A stretch of DNA of 64,000 nt from assembly GCA_024687305.1 (NCBI GenBank), contig JAILEQ010000073.1, positions 17,144 to 81,143 on the forward strand, in the 5' to 3' direction. This DNA is from Lachnospiraceae bacterium. Lineage in GTDB: Bacteria > Bacillota > Clostridia > Lachnospirales > Lachnospiraceae. Below, in pieces: positions 1-9,032 of the stretch. The position numbers were made by a program, and so were the translations under genes. Position 1 is the stretch's first letter. The number at the start of each line of letters is the position of its first letter. Under the pieces are notes generated by a model. The model did not search any database and was not told where the DNA came from. It worked only from the letters and a program-made list of their open reading frames with translations.

Positions 1-1620
1 GGTATATTTAACGGAAAGATTGTCTATACCGTCCGATGTGAGTGTTTCGATAAGCCCCTGTGCTTCTTTATATGTGGTCAAAGGAAGAGGTCTTGAAACC
101 GGAACGCCGAATATCTGCTTTTTCTTATCAACCGCACCGACTATCTCAACGGCAACGGGGGTGGAAGCATCATCGTTTGGAACAACAAGTTCCGGATAAT
201 TCTTTACAAGATATGCTCTGTAATCGTGAGCCATATCAACATAATTGCCCGAGTCTACAAATGAATATCTCTGTAATATGCTCTCATCCTGTGGAAGATC
301 TTCAAGATAAACATACATATCAACGTTGGCGCCTGTACCGAGGTCGTATTTTTCACGAGCCTTTATGGTATATTCGGCACATACATGGTTGAAGGAGTTG
401 TTTCTGCCCGCAACGTCAGCAGTAACACCGGCATATGTCGATCCCTTTTCTATAATACATATAAATGAATCGTTGCCCTGCGATATTCCGTAAAGATTTA
501 AGTTTGCCTGAGTTGAGTGAACCACATCCTTACGTTCGATTGCTTTATCCCAACCGTAAATATTTGCGTAATAAATGTTCTGCTTGCTTTTACCGTTGTT
601 AAAGTTGATTATCGAACCGCCGCCTTCGGGAACGAACATATAACCTTCATCGGTTGTTCCGCCCGCGCCGAAATAAGGGAGCAACGATATCTTGGAAATG
701 GGATAATCGGTCTTTCCTTCGAGTGACGAAAAAGGAACTTCTACCAAAAGGTCGTCTCCGTCAAGTCTGTAGATGACGGAAGCATTGAATACGGGAGCCG
801 TATTCTTTCCTTCTCTCTGGTTTACTTCTTTATCTCTTAAGAAGTCTTCATAGGTATAACCTGCCGTTTCAAACAGACCCTGAAGCATCTTCTTTTTAAC
901 ATCTCTCAAGTCATCGGGATCTCTTAATATATAAAGAGGCTCCGTTTCGAGAAGAGGATAATTCTGAAGAAGTTCTTCTTTGTTGTCTTTCTTACCGAGT
1001 TTATTGATGTCGTAAAGCTTGTAGAAACTCTTAACGGTAGCTCTGTCGGTATTTCCGAGGCTCTCAAGCAAAGTTTCGAGGTTGGTCTTTGTTATGGCCA
1101 ACGGGAAAATGAACTCTTTGGAAATTTTACCGATCGAGTAATTTACCTGAATATAATCATCGCCTTGCTCTATCTCGTATATACCGTTGGATGTTGAGTA
1201 TGTGTTGGTATCGAGTGTAACGTCAAGACCGCTTTCGGTACCGTATGTAAGCAAAAAGTCAGAACTTAACTTTGCTTTTTCTTCGGTTACCGCCAAAGGA
1301 TCGTCTTCGCCGCCCACTGCGGTTGAGTGCCAAACTTTACCGGAAGATTTGACCGTAACGTCAAAATGCGTCGTTATCGGATCCATTACAAGCTTGATCT
1401 TATCGTTTTCAAGGGTAATGGGTTTGTCGTCCCCGGCGTATGCTTTAACCTCAATTATTTCTTCAGGCACCGGTCTTTCCTGATATTTTATAACGAATAC
1501 TACCAACGCCGCAAAAATGGCGATCAAAATTCCGGGGAATATCAACCCCTTCAATTCCTTTATGATGCCGTTTTTTATCTCGCGCTTTCTTTCTTCGCTC
1601 ATTGGATTTAATTTGCTCAT
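1..1620 (-). CDS. DUF5696-type membrane-anchored protein, C-terminus cut by window edge
   Basis: The frame is open from an ATG at 1618-1620 to the left edge (540 codons, no stop), so the C-terminus is missing. AGAGGATC upstream of the ATG is a good ribosome site. A charged N-terminus is followed by one hydrophobic segment (about residues 20-41), then a long hydrophilic beta-rich region that should lie outside the membrane. The body resembles the DUF5696 family, which often sits beside ABC sugar importers in Firmicutes. A glycoside-hydrolase-like role is possible, but no catalytic residues could be assigned. It is the sixth visible gene of the importer operon, 26 bp after the Yip1-like gene. 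The family call is from memory of sequence character and context; function is unknown. Confidence 0.75.
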   Translation of the reverse strand, partial: MSKLNPMSEERKREIKNGIIKELKGLIFPGILIAIFAALVVFVIKYQERPVPEEIIEVKAYAGDDKPITLENDKIKLVMDPITTHFDVTVKSSGKVWHSTAVGGEDDPLAVTEEKAKLSSDFLLTYGTESGLDVTLDTNTYSTSNGIYEIEQGDDYIQVNYSIGKISKEFIFPLAITKTNLETLLESLGNTDRATVKSFYKLYDINKLGKKDNKEELLQNYPLLETEPLYILRDPDDLRDVKKKMLQGLFETAGYTYEDFLRDKEVNQREGKNTAPVFNASVIYRLDGDDLLVEVPFSSLEGKTDYPISKISLLPYFGAGGTTDEGYMFVPEGGGSIINFNNGKSKQNIYYANIYGWDKAIERKDVVHSTQANLNLYGISQGNDSFICIIEKGSTYAGVTADVAGRNNSFNHVCAEYTIKAREKYDLGTGANVDMYVYLEDLPQDESILQRYSFVDSGNYVDMAHDYRAYLVKNYPELVVPNDDASTPVAVEIVGAVDKKKQIFGVPVSRPLPLTTYKEAQGLIETLTSDGIDNLSVKYT

Positions 1621-1646
1621 ACTGATCCTCTTTCGTATCCGTTATA

Positions 1647-2303
1647 TTACAGTCGATACAACATTTCTTTTGTTAATGATATAAAGTAAGCCACGCCCTG
1701 AGAAACCATACTGAAGAAAAGCATCAGTAAGAATATCATGACTAACATTGCGAATACGGTGGCGATAAGGAAAAGAATGTTCTTTCCAAAACCATATTCG
1801 TGCACCTGACTCATACCGAGTATTCCGATAAACAAAACCCATATGATGGAAATGACATACATAGCCGAGTAAAACTCGCTCTCGTCTACGGTGATGAAAT
1901 TGCTTAAGAACATCAACGGAAACTGTATGAGCGGATAAGGAGTGATCGCATAACAGGTGGCTATATAAACCTGGCCCAGTCGCCCTTTACCGTCAAACAG
2001 TGTGGTAAGTGCCCAGTTGCCGACAACAAACAGTATGAAAGGCAGCAAAACACTGGCTATATACATAAAAATATTAAGATCTTCCCAGTATACCTGTATA
2101 AAGATGAAACTGGTGTATCTGAGTCTTATAACATAAGCTGCGATAGCCAACACCAGAATTGTTGTGGCCGCAGAATATGAACCTCGTTTTTCATGTGTCA
2201 GATCCCAAAATCCGTCGATGGGGTGGGTCAGACAGTAAAGAGAGAACTTTAAACTTTTAAAATATCTCTGCCAATTTTCTTTGCTTTTCAATGCTGCAAA
2301 CAT
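1647..2303 (-). CDS. Yip1 family integral membrane protein
   Basis: This 218-aa protein has about five hydrophobic segments (roughly residues 45-62, 78-104, 111-137, 143-165 and 176-200). It carries Yip1-like features: a conserved GNW segment after the second helix and a TCYAITPYP-type motif opening the third. Bacterial Yip1 proteins are polytopic membrane proteins without a settled role. The gene lies 12 bp after the beta-propeller/TPR gene and before the DUF5696-type gene, inside the importer operon. That fits a membrane partner of the importer or of the extracellular proteins, but this is inference only. Confidence 0.75.
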   Translation of the reverse strand: MFAALKSKENWQRYFKSLKFSLYCLTHPIDGFWDLTHEKRGSYSAATTILVLAIAAYVIRLRYTSFIFIQVYWEDLNIFMYIASVLLPFILFVVGNWALTTLFDGKGRLGQVYIATCYAITPYPLIQFPLMFLSNFITVDESEFYSAMYVISIIWVLFIGILGMSQVHEYGFGKNILFLIATVFAMLVMIFLLMLFFSMVSQGVAYFISLTKEMLYRL

Positions 2304-2315
2304 GCCGTTTCTCCG

Positions 2316-3845
2316 TTAGTTGTTATATTTGAATGCATCCGAGATCTGAATCTGATACTTAATGAGCTTGATCCTTCCGATTCCGAGAGGGATAAGGAAA
2401 AGTGCAAGTATCACGATAACTATCAAAACGATGTGATCTTCGACAAATTCCTTACGATGCTTCTTATATGCTTTGGAATAATTATCCGCGTCATACTTAA
2501 GCTCGAAATAATCCATTGCTTTATCGTAATCTTTCTGTCTTAAATATGCGCGTCCGAGACCGATATATGCAAGATCGTAATTGCCGTTGTATTTCATGAC
2601 TTCACGCCAGGTCTTTCCGGACTTGGCATATTCACCGTTATCAAACTGATCCATGGCGCCGAACACCAGACGTCCGTAATCGGTAAGCGTAAAAAGTGTG
2701 ATCGTACAGTCAAGCTGATCGACAACTATGAGATCGTAATCCATATGTTCAAGTGCGAGCGGATTTCTGAAGTAACCGTCCATATTTCCGGCGCCGCCGA
2801 ATACGCAGATCATTCTTCCCTGATCGTCGTATGCAAAGAGACGTCCTCTGTTTCTGTCAAGACAGACGTATGCGTCATTGTCAAAAACGGTAACATCCGC
2901 AAATTTCGAAGGTCCCGAATAACCGCCGCCGTTACCCATATAAAGGTCTCCGTATACGGGGAATTTTCCGTCCCAGTAAACACCGTTTCTTATAAGAATG
3001 TCGTCGCCGAGAGGATTGATCCTTCTGACAGAATCGGCATCTCCCGCTTTAAGAGTGTCAGCTTCAACGTTACCGGTACAAGCATATATGAAGCCTTCTT
3101 TATCCATGTAAAGATTGTCGTACTCTGTAGGAACGAAAGCTTCCATTTTATTGAGCTGTTCCTGAGTAGCAATCTTTTTCATAAGATACATCTTAAAATC
3201 GAACACAACTCGGGTAGCACCTACAAAGCCGTTAAATGTTCCGTCGGCCTCGTATTTGATGAGACCCTTGTTAATACCGATGGCAACACAATAAACTCTG
3301 CCTGCGGTATCTATGGCGATCTTTGAGGGCTGGAATACTATGTCTTTATCTATCGAATTGTCGACGGGCTTATTAAACTTCTGAATAAAATTCAGATCTT
3401 TGTCAAGTTTAAGGATACGAGCGTTTCCTTTGTCGGCTATATAGAAATCTCCTTCTTCGGAAATGGCGATATCCGTAGGCGAAGAAAAGGTATTGGGCTT
3501 TTCGCTTCCTTTAAATGAAGTGATCTCATCAACAAAAGCAAATGACTCACGACTCGTTCTTTCAAATATAGCTATACGGTTATTGCCTGTGTCGCATACA
3601 TACAAAAGATTTCCTACAACACACGAGCCCTGAGGACTGTTAAGTCTCTTTTCAAGACCGAGTTCGGTAGATGTGAAAACTTTACACACCGAATACATAT
3701 CCGGTGAATCCTGAACATCTCCCCAATAATCGTAATTGTACGTATAACTTCTGTCGATCGTCGTTGCGTAAGAAGAAAGCGACATACCAAGCAACATTCC
3801 TATCGACAATGCAAGTGCTGCAGTTCTTTTAAAACCTTTTCTCAT
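2316..3845 (-). CDS. Secreted NHL-type beta-propeller/TPR protein with C-terminal membrane anchor
   Basis: The 509-aa protein starts with a Sec signal peptide (about residues 1-27, ending near SSYA). NHL-like repeats follow over about residues 60-390, with recurring SPTDIAI, PSKIAID and NPLALEHM-type strands. A TPR-like pair of helices sits at about 405-450 (LAYIGLGRAYLRQKDYDKAM), then one transmembrane helix at about 471-490 and a short basic tail. The topology puts the propeller and TPR outside, tethered by the C-terminus. GAGGATC precedes the ATG. It follows the second permease by 28 bp and belongs to the importer operon. Propellers commonly bind ligand or protein, so it may gather or sense glycan or scaffold the importer. 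No enzymatic residues were recognised. Confidence 0.8.
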   Translation of the reverse strand: MRKGFKRTAALALSIGMLLGMSLSSYATTIDRSYTYNYDYWGDVQDSPDMYSVCKVFTSTELGLEKRLNSPQGSCVVGNLLYVCDTGNNRIAIFERTSRESFAFVDEITSFKGSEKPNTFSSPTDIAISEEGDFYIADKGNARILKLDKDLNFIQKFNKPVDNSIDKDIVFQPSKIAIDTAGRVYCVAIGINKGLIKYEADGTFNGFVGATRVVFDFKMYLMKKIATQEQLNKMEAFVPTEYDNLYMDKEGFIYACTGNVEADTLKAGDADSVRRINPLGDDILIRNGVYWDGKFPVYGDLYMGNGGGYSGPSKFADVTVFDNDAYVCLDRNRGRLFAYDDQGRMICVFGGAGNMDGYFRNPLALEHMDYDLIVVDQLDCTITLFTLTDYGRLVFGAMDQFDNGEYAKSGKTWREVMKYNGNYDLAYIGLGRAYLRQKDYDKAMDYFELKYDADNYSKAYKKHRKEFVEDHIVLIVIVILALFLIPLGIGRIKLIKYQIQISDAFKYNN

Positions 3846-3873
3846 AATGATCCTCTTTACGATCTGATTTGTA

Positions 3874-4779
3874 TTAATCCTTTAAGCCGGAGCTTGCCAT
3901 TGTTTCAAGAATCTGGCTCTCCGAGAAAATGAAGATTGCTATCGGAACTATCATAACAACAACCAAAACGGCTGCGCCCTGACCGGTACGTGCGATACCG
4001 CCGGCCTGTATCTGCTGAAGTGCATATACAAGTGTCTTCTTCTCTTCGGAATAAATAAATGTCGAGGCTTTGTTGTTCCAAAGACCCTGAACCGAAAAGA
4101 TGATAAGTGTCATCCACGCGGGCTTAACGTTTGGCATAACTATACGCCTGAATACGAGCCATTCATTCGCGCCGTCTATTTTTGCGGCTTCAATAAGTGA
4201 GGTCGGAAGACCTTCCATGAACTGCTTCATAAGGAAAAGTCCCATGGGAGAAGCGAATGCGGGAATGATTATTGCCCAGTATGTGTCTATCCAGCCAAGT
4301 TTGTTAAGCAACATATAGTTGGGAATCTGCGTAACATAACCGGTAAACATCATTGCCACGGTAACAAGCTTGAAAAACTGCTGATTGCCGGGAAATTCAT
4401 ATTTCGCAAGTACGAAAGCACCCATGGATGCTACGATAAGATGTCCTGCCGTACCTACAAACGTAATGAATGCGGTATTGAAAAGATATCTTGAAAACGT
4501 AACCCACGATTTTCCCATCGTAACAAAAAGGTCGGAGAAGTTATCCATAGTGGGGTGCTGTGCAAATACACGCGGAGGGAATTTGAACAGCTCATCCAAA
4601 GGCTTCAATGCCGCACTGACCGCATAAACGATCGGGAAAGCCATGATGCAGGCAACCAGTACAAGGAAAATGTACAAAGCGATGTCACCGCCGATGGATC
4701 TGTTGGGTTTTCTCCTCTTTATGAGGGGCTTTACATATACTTCTTCTTCTATTGCTGCGTTCTTTTTCTTTCTACTCAT
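3874..4779 (-). CDS. Carbohydrate ABC transporter permease (MalG/LplC type)
   Basis: The 301-aa protein has a cytoplasmic basic N-terminus and about six transmembrane helices. The EAA loop (EAAKIDGANEW, near residues 197-207, then the RRIVMPNVKPAW segment) is the site where the ATPase docks in binding-protein-dependent importers. It is the second permease of a CUT1-type sugar importer and lies 2 bp after the first permease. No ATP-binding gene is in this operon. By analogy with other Firmicutes, a shared MsmX-type ATPase encoded elsewhere probably energises it. The substrate is not deducible from the permease; the neighbouring xylan enzymes suggest a hemicellulose oligosaccharide. Confidence 0.92.
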   Translation of the reverse strand: MSRKKKNAAIEEEVYVKPLIKRRKPNRSIGGDIALYIFLVLVACIMAFPIVYAVSAALKPLDELFKFPPRVFAQHPTMDNFSDLFVTMGKSWVTFSRYLFNTAFITFVGTAGHLIVASMGAFVLAKYEFPGNQQFFKLVTVAMMFTGYVTQIPNYMLLNKLGWIDTYWAIIIPAFASPMGLFLMKQFMEGLPTSLIEAAKIDGANEWLVFRRIVMPNVKPAWMTLIIFSVQGLWNNKASTFIYSEEKKTLVYALQQIQAGGIARTGQGAAVLVVVMIVPIAIFIFSESQILETMASSGLKD

Positions 4780-4781
4780 TA

Positions 4782-5720
4782 TCAGGTTCCTACTCTTCTT
4801 AACAGACTCTGAATTGCTTTATTACATAAAATCATCATAAGGAACAGTATCGTTGCGATCGCACAGGCGTAACCCATCTCGAAACGTGAGAAACCGTAGT
4901 CGAAAAGGTGAGTTACTATCGTACGTGCCGCATAGTCGGTTGAAGGATAACCGCAAAGGGCCATTGTAACGTCGCAGACACTGAATGCCTGGGTAATGGA
5001 CATAACCGCACCGAACATAAGCATGGGCTTCATGTTGGGAAGGGTGATGTACCAAAGTTCCTGCCATCTGTTCTTTACACCGTCCATATAACCGGCTTCA
5101 TACTGCGAACCGTCGATACCCTGAAGGCCGGCTACGAATGAAAGGAATCCGGTACCAAGACTCATCCAGAGAATAACGACCATACATATGGGAAGCATGT
5201 ATATGGGGTTGATGAGCCAAAGGATAGGCTTGTTGATGATACCCGTGCTCATAAGGAAAGCATTTACGTATCCGTATGCATCACCTCTGAAGAATACGGA
5301 GAAGATAACGTAACAGTTACCTGCTATCGAAGGGGCGTAGAATATTACGACCGCTACCGATCTTACCCAGCGGGGAAGTTCATTTATGAGCCAGGCGAAT
5401 ACGAATGAGGCGATGTATCCGAGAGGTCCGGTACATATGGCTATCATGAGCGTATTCTTGATGGATGTTAAGAAAATCTCATCTTCAAGGATAAGTGATA
5501 TGTAGTTTTGCAATCCCAGGAAGCGGGGAGCTTCCAGAATGTTGTAGTATGTGAAGCTGTACCAGATTGATGCTACAACGGGATAGATGAAAAACATTGC
5601 GAAAAGTACGGCGTAAGGAGCAAGGAAGAGATAGCACATCTTGCTGCGCTTCATCTTCTTGAATGCGACCCTGGCGTCGTGTTTTCTCATTATGGCGTAT
5701 TTTTGAAAAAACTCTTTCAT
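4782..5720 (-). CDS. Sugar ABC transporter permease (MalF/LplB type)
   Basis: The 312-aa protein has about six transmembrane helices and a C-terminal EAA-type loop (YEAGYMDGVKNRWQELW followed by LPNMKPML). It is the first permease of the CUT1 importer. Its ATG overlaps the stop of the solute-binding protein gene by 4 nt (ATGA), so translation is probably coupled. The N-terminal region reads SKMCYLFLAPYAVLFAMFFIYP, typical of the LplB/UgpA group. It should form a heterodimer with the following permease. Confidence in the class is high; substrate is unknown. Confidence 0.92.
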   Translation of the reverse strand: MKEFFQKYAIMRKHDARVAFKKMKRSKMCYLFLAPYAVLFAMFFIYPVVASIWYSFTYYNILEAPRFLGLQNYISLILEDEIFLTSIKNTLMIAICTGPLGYIASFVFAWLINELPRWVRSVAVVIFYAPSIAGNCYVIFSVFFRGDAYGYVNAFLMSTGIINKPILWLINPIYMLPICMVVILWMSLGTGFLSFVAGLQGIDGSQYEAGYMDGVKNRWQELWYITLPNMKPMLMFGAVMSITQAFSVCDVTMALCGYPSTDYAARTIVTHLFDYGFSRFEMGYACAIATILFLMMILCNKAIQSLLRRVGT

Positions 5721-8698
5721 TCTTCCATTTCTCCTATCGGTTTAACTTCGGTCCACATACCGAACTCTTTACGCTTACGCGTGATCTCGTCGTCTATCTT
5801 GACCGAGTAATCGATAATTGTCTCTCTGGTATCGTCTTTATCGTTCAAAACTTTACGAAGTGCGTTTGTGATATGACGTCCCGTGTAATAACCGCCGGGT
5901 ACCTCACGGATGCCTACGGTCCAATCCCACTGCTCATTGAGAATCTGAATATCATGATAACTCCATGAAAGCTGCGAGAATGCATCTCTGTTTGAAGTAG
6001 CGTAACGAGCGGAAGAACCAAGGAGTGCCTCGATCTCACGTCCGAAACGAACCTGCGTATCGGGATCTGCCCACCACTTCATGTATTCCCATGACTGTTC
6101 TTTCTTGCCGTCATGGCAATCGATCATCATGGTTGCGGTACCTGCCACGAAGTCGGAACGATCGAGATATACGCTGCCGTCATCGAGAACATATTCCGTT
6201 CCGGGAACGAGAGTGAAGTCCCAAAGACCTCTTATCTCGGGTGCGGAAACCATAAGGGTGTTGTATGTCTGATAAGAGATGATACCGATAGGCATTTCGC
6301 CCGAACGGAAACGGCTTACGAAGTCGTAAATGCTCGGAAGACCGTAGTCGTTGAAGTATCTCTCGTAATCATCAAACGCTTTTATACCGGCTTCATCATC
6401 AACCGTCGTGAACGTTCCTGCCTCGTTGTACATATCTCCGCCGTTCTGATAAAGAAGTGAGAAGTACATTGAAAGGTCGGGGTTGTTACTCATAACGGCC
6501 GTGGTTGCTGCCTGCATATTGCTTGCGCCCGCTGCGGAAGGAATACCTACCGAAAGGTTGTTGCCCTGAATGGTGGGAAGCATTTCGATAAGTTCCTGCC
6601 AAGTGTTGGGAGGTGTAAGTCCGAGCTCGTCAAGAATGTCTTTACGATAGAACATTACGTTGAACGTCTGAGTCTCGGGTATACCATAAATGGCTCCGTC
6701 AAGTCTGAACTGCTCGTAAGAGCTTTCTTTGTAGTGAGAAAGAACTTCTTCCCAACCTTCAAACTGAGTAATATCAACCGATGCTCCACGAAGAGCGAAG
6801 TCAACGGGTATGTTCGAATTAACGGTAAGAACTACGTTGGGTCCTCTGCCCGCCATAACCGCACTTAAGAGTGCGCCCTGATCAACGATCTCAACGTTTA
6901 CCGGAATGCCGGTGTTTGGTGTGAACGAATCGTCTATCATCGATTTAAGAATGGTACCCTGATCACGTCCGGTAAGTACCCAAACCTTGATGACCTGAGA
7001 ATCTTTTCCGTCATCGTCGTAAACATCGCCTACCGAGTTGTAATCTACAAAGAATGAAGCTACGAAAGATTTGATCTCGTGCCAAGCCTTGGTGAAGAAG
7101 TTTGCTCTTTCTTTCTTGGGCTTTACATCCGTTCCGGATATGGCGATATAGTCAACGTCAAGACGTGAAATACTTAAATTGAGCTGTGCGGTACCAAGAG
7201 CAGTAACGTTATCTTTGAATGACGTGAACTCAAGAGTGATCTTCTGAGGTTTTCTACAGAAACGTTCCAACTGCTGTGCAACCGTCTGAGCCGAAGCGAT
7301 CGAATCGGCCTTCTGTCCCGAATAAGCGACCATGTCATCAACGATCTTGAAGAGTCTCATCGACTCAAGTTTCATGGCATCCATGATCTCGGGGTAATTT
7401 ATGTTGATCTTGTAATCTCTGTACTGGTCGGGGTTGGCACCGGTATATACAAGTATCTTTCTGTATATCTGGTTAAGTCTGAAGGTTGAGTTCTCAAGGT
7501 CTTCAAGTATGGGACCGAGTGAACCGAGAGTCGCTTCAAGTCTTATCGTATGCTTGCCCTTTGTAAGGTAGAATTTGTAAGGTGTACCGTTTTCGTCGGC
7601 AAGGTCTTTGCAGTCCCAGTCGTTTCTGTAGTCAAAAGAAACCTCATTGAGTGCGTCGAAAGGTACTTCGCCGTCGATATATACTCTTCTGTTGGAAACG
7701 TTTCCTCTGGAATAGTTCTGACGGGCTTTGATCATGATATTGTAATAACCGTCTTCAGGAACTTCGAAATCCCATTCTATCCACTGGCCGTTATCTCTCC
7801 AGGTATCACCGCCGGAGTAGTTGAGTACCGTATAGGTGACCGAGTTGGGCTGAGTCGTGGGATTTGAACGGTCAAATTTTGCGTAAAGAGATGACTCCGA
7901 ACGTATAGTGGAATCCTCGCCCTGTACTATGTTTAAGTAGTTGGCGGCGGTTTCGCTTGCGTTAACGCTCGGATTCGAAGAAAGGTAATCTTCGTAAGTC
8001 TTTTCTTTGGCGATCGCGTTCAAAGAAAGCTTCTTAATGTACATGGGCTCGTTTTCACTTATGAAAGTGAGCTTTCTTTTGCCCTCTTCAAAATAGAATC
8101 TTAATGGCTCGTTAACATAGCCCATATCGTCTTCTATGAGTTTTGACTGCCAGTCATAGATCTCAACCTGCGTGGGACGGATCTCGTTGCCCTGGTTGTC
8201 GACCTTCTTTTCTCCTCCGTCTGTCCAGATTCGGGAGAAAGTTATATTCTTTGCTATTTCGTATGGATATTCGTCATCAATAAGGATTCCCCTCTCAGCC
8301 TGAACGCCTCGTGACTTGGGGATGAGATATTCGATATAGATATTGTAGAAACCGGTTTCGGGGATATCGATCTCCCAAGAAGCGGTAGATTCAATGTCTG
8401 TAAATAATGCTTTTTCGGCGCCTTCGTAATTGTTCTCTACGGTAACATTGCCTTCGGATGTGAATTTGAAGATATCGACGTCAATCGTCTTCACTGCATC
8501 CTTTACATCGGAATGTTCTTCGATATAACCTGAGTAAGTACCGGTCCTTTCGAGTCCCGCTACGTCTGTGGAAAGATCCTGCCCTGCGTACTTGTCGTTG
8601 AAATTATCAACCTTTCCGAGAGATAAAAGGAAGCAAAGCAGCACAAAACCTGCCAGTACCGCTAATGTGATCACAACCTTTTTGGTGTTCTTACTCAT
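5717..8698 (-). CDS. Extracellular solute-binding protein with N-terminal carbohydrate-binding-like modules
   Basis: The start is taken at the ATG at 8696-8698 because GGAGGATC lies just upstream; a start at 8755 would add 19 residues with no ribosome site. The product is 993 aa, about twice a normal binding protein. Residues 8-27 form a hydrophobic signal or anchor segment without a clear lipobox. Two beta-rich modules follow (about 45-245 and 265-430). Both have the pattern 'W-ID-P-GFYNIYI' or 'WEFDVPEDGYYNIMI', like CBM6/35-type sandwiches. A linker with a short insert follows, then a family-1 solute-binding domain (about 575-960; motifs such as FRLDGAIYGIPETQTFNVMF and TPPNTWQELIEML). It is the first gene of the importer operon. 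It should capture oligosaccharide at the cell surface; the extra modules may hold polymer. Confidence 0.88.
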   Translation of the reverse strand: MSKNTKKVVITLAVLAGFVLLCFLLSLGKVDNFNDKYAGQDLSTDVAGLERTGTYSGYIEEHSDVKDAVKTIDVDIFKFTSEGNVTVENNYEGAEKALFTDIESTASWEIDIPETGFYNIYIEYLIPKSRGVQAERGILIDDEYPYEIAKNITFSRIWTDGGEKKVDNQGNEIRPTQVEIYDWQSKLIEDDMGYVNEPLRFYFEEGKRKLTFISENEPMYIKKLSLNAIAKEKTYEDYLSSNPSVNASETAANYLNIVQGEDSTIRSESSLYAKFDRSNPTTQPNSVTYTVLNYSGGDTWRDNGQWIEWDFEVPEDGYYNIMIKARQNYSRGNVSNRRVYIDGEVPFDALNEVSFDYRNDWDCKDLADENGTPYKFYLTKGKHTIRLEATLGSLGPILEDLENSTFRLNQIYRKILVYTGANPDQYRDYKININYPEIMDAMKLESMRLFKIVDDMVAYSGQKADSIASAQTVAQQLERFCRKPQKITLEFTSFKDNVTALGTAQLNLSISRLDVDYIAISGTDVKPKKERANFFTKAWHEIKSFVASFFVDYNSVGDVYDDDGKDSQVIKVWVLTGRDQGTILKSMIDDSFTPNTGIPVNVEIVDQGALLSAVMAGRGPNVVLTVNSNIPVDFALRGASVDITQFEGWEEVLSHYKESSYEQFRLDGAIYGIPETQTFNVMFYRKDILDELGLTPPNTWQELIEMLPTIQGNNLSVGIPSAAGASNMQAATTAVMSNNPDLSMYFSLLYQNGGDMYNEAGTFTTVDDEAGIKAFDDYERYFNDYGLPSIYDFVSRFRSGEMPIGIISYQTYNTLMVSAPEIRGLWDFTLVPGTEYVLDDGSVYLDRSDFVAGTATMMIDCHDGKKEQSWEYMKWWADPDTQVRFGREIEALLGSSARYATSNRDAFSQLSWSYHDIQILNEQWDWTVGIREVPGGYYTGRHITNALRKVLNDKDDTRETIIDYSVKIDDEITRKRKEFGMWTEVKPIGEMEE

Positions 8699-8716
8699 AT
8701 GATCCTCCACACATAC

Positions 8717-8736
8717 AATTGCGAAAAAGCGCAATT
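8717..8736. repeat. Inverted repeat in importer leader
   Basis: This is a perfect 7-bp inverted repeat, AATTGCG and CGCAATT, with an A-rich 6-nt centre. It lies about 19 bp upstream of the importer operon start codon. In RNA it would form a small hairpin close to the ribosome site; in DNA it could be an operator. The TTGCG half-site recurs at 8812-8820. Confidence 0.4.
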
Positions 8737-8874
8737 TCTTACTTATAAACAACATACTATATTTTGGGTGTTGTCATGTCTTATTAAATAATGCTATTTT
8801 TTAATCAACGTTTGCGCAATATTTACCACTTTCGAGTGTAAAAATTTACTATTCCTTAAAAATCATATGGCGAT

Positions 8875-8902
8875 TTGTCACTGTTTTAATTCATTTTATA
8901 AA
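8875..8902 (+). promoter_or_regulatory. Candidate sigma-A promoter for the AraC gene
   Basis: TTGTCA at 8875-8880 and TATAAA at 8897-8902 are separated by 16 bp and point toward the AraC gene. The implied leader is about 125 nt. The gene has its own ribosome site (GCGGAGACATT before ATG at 9033). Confidence 0.4.
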
Positions 8903-9032
8903 AATTTAATGACCGATTGCACAAAAATGGGACTTCCTTATTATTGCTTTTTTAATAACTGAGATATACAATTATCATGCTACTTGGATTTTTCTTTTTT
9001 CCTATATATATTAGTGTACCTGCGGAGACATT

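Larger units (their letters stand above)
8699..9032. promoter_or_regulatory. AT-rich divergent control region between importer operon and AraC gene
   Basis: This 334-bp gap holds no credible ORF. It separates the binding-protein gene (-) from the AraC gene (+), so both promoters must lie here. An inverted repeat AATTGCG-N6-CGCAATT lies at 8717-8736 in the importer leader. A related TTGCGCAAT lies at 8812-8820. These repeated TTGCG elements could be regulator sites or a leader hairpin. A minus-strand promoter candidate (TTGTGC, 18 bp, TATAAA) is visible but weak, so the importer start point is not assigned. Confidence 0.45.
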
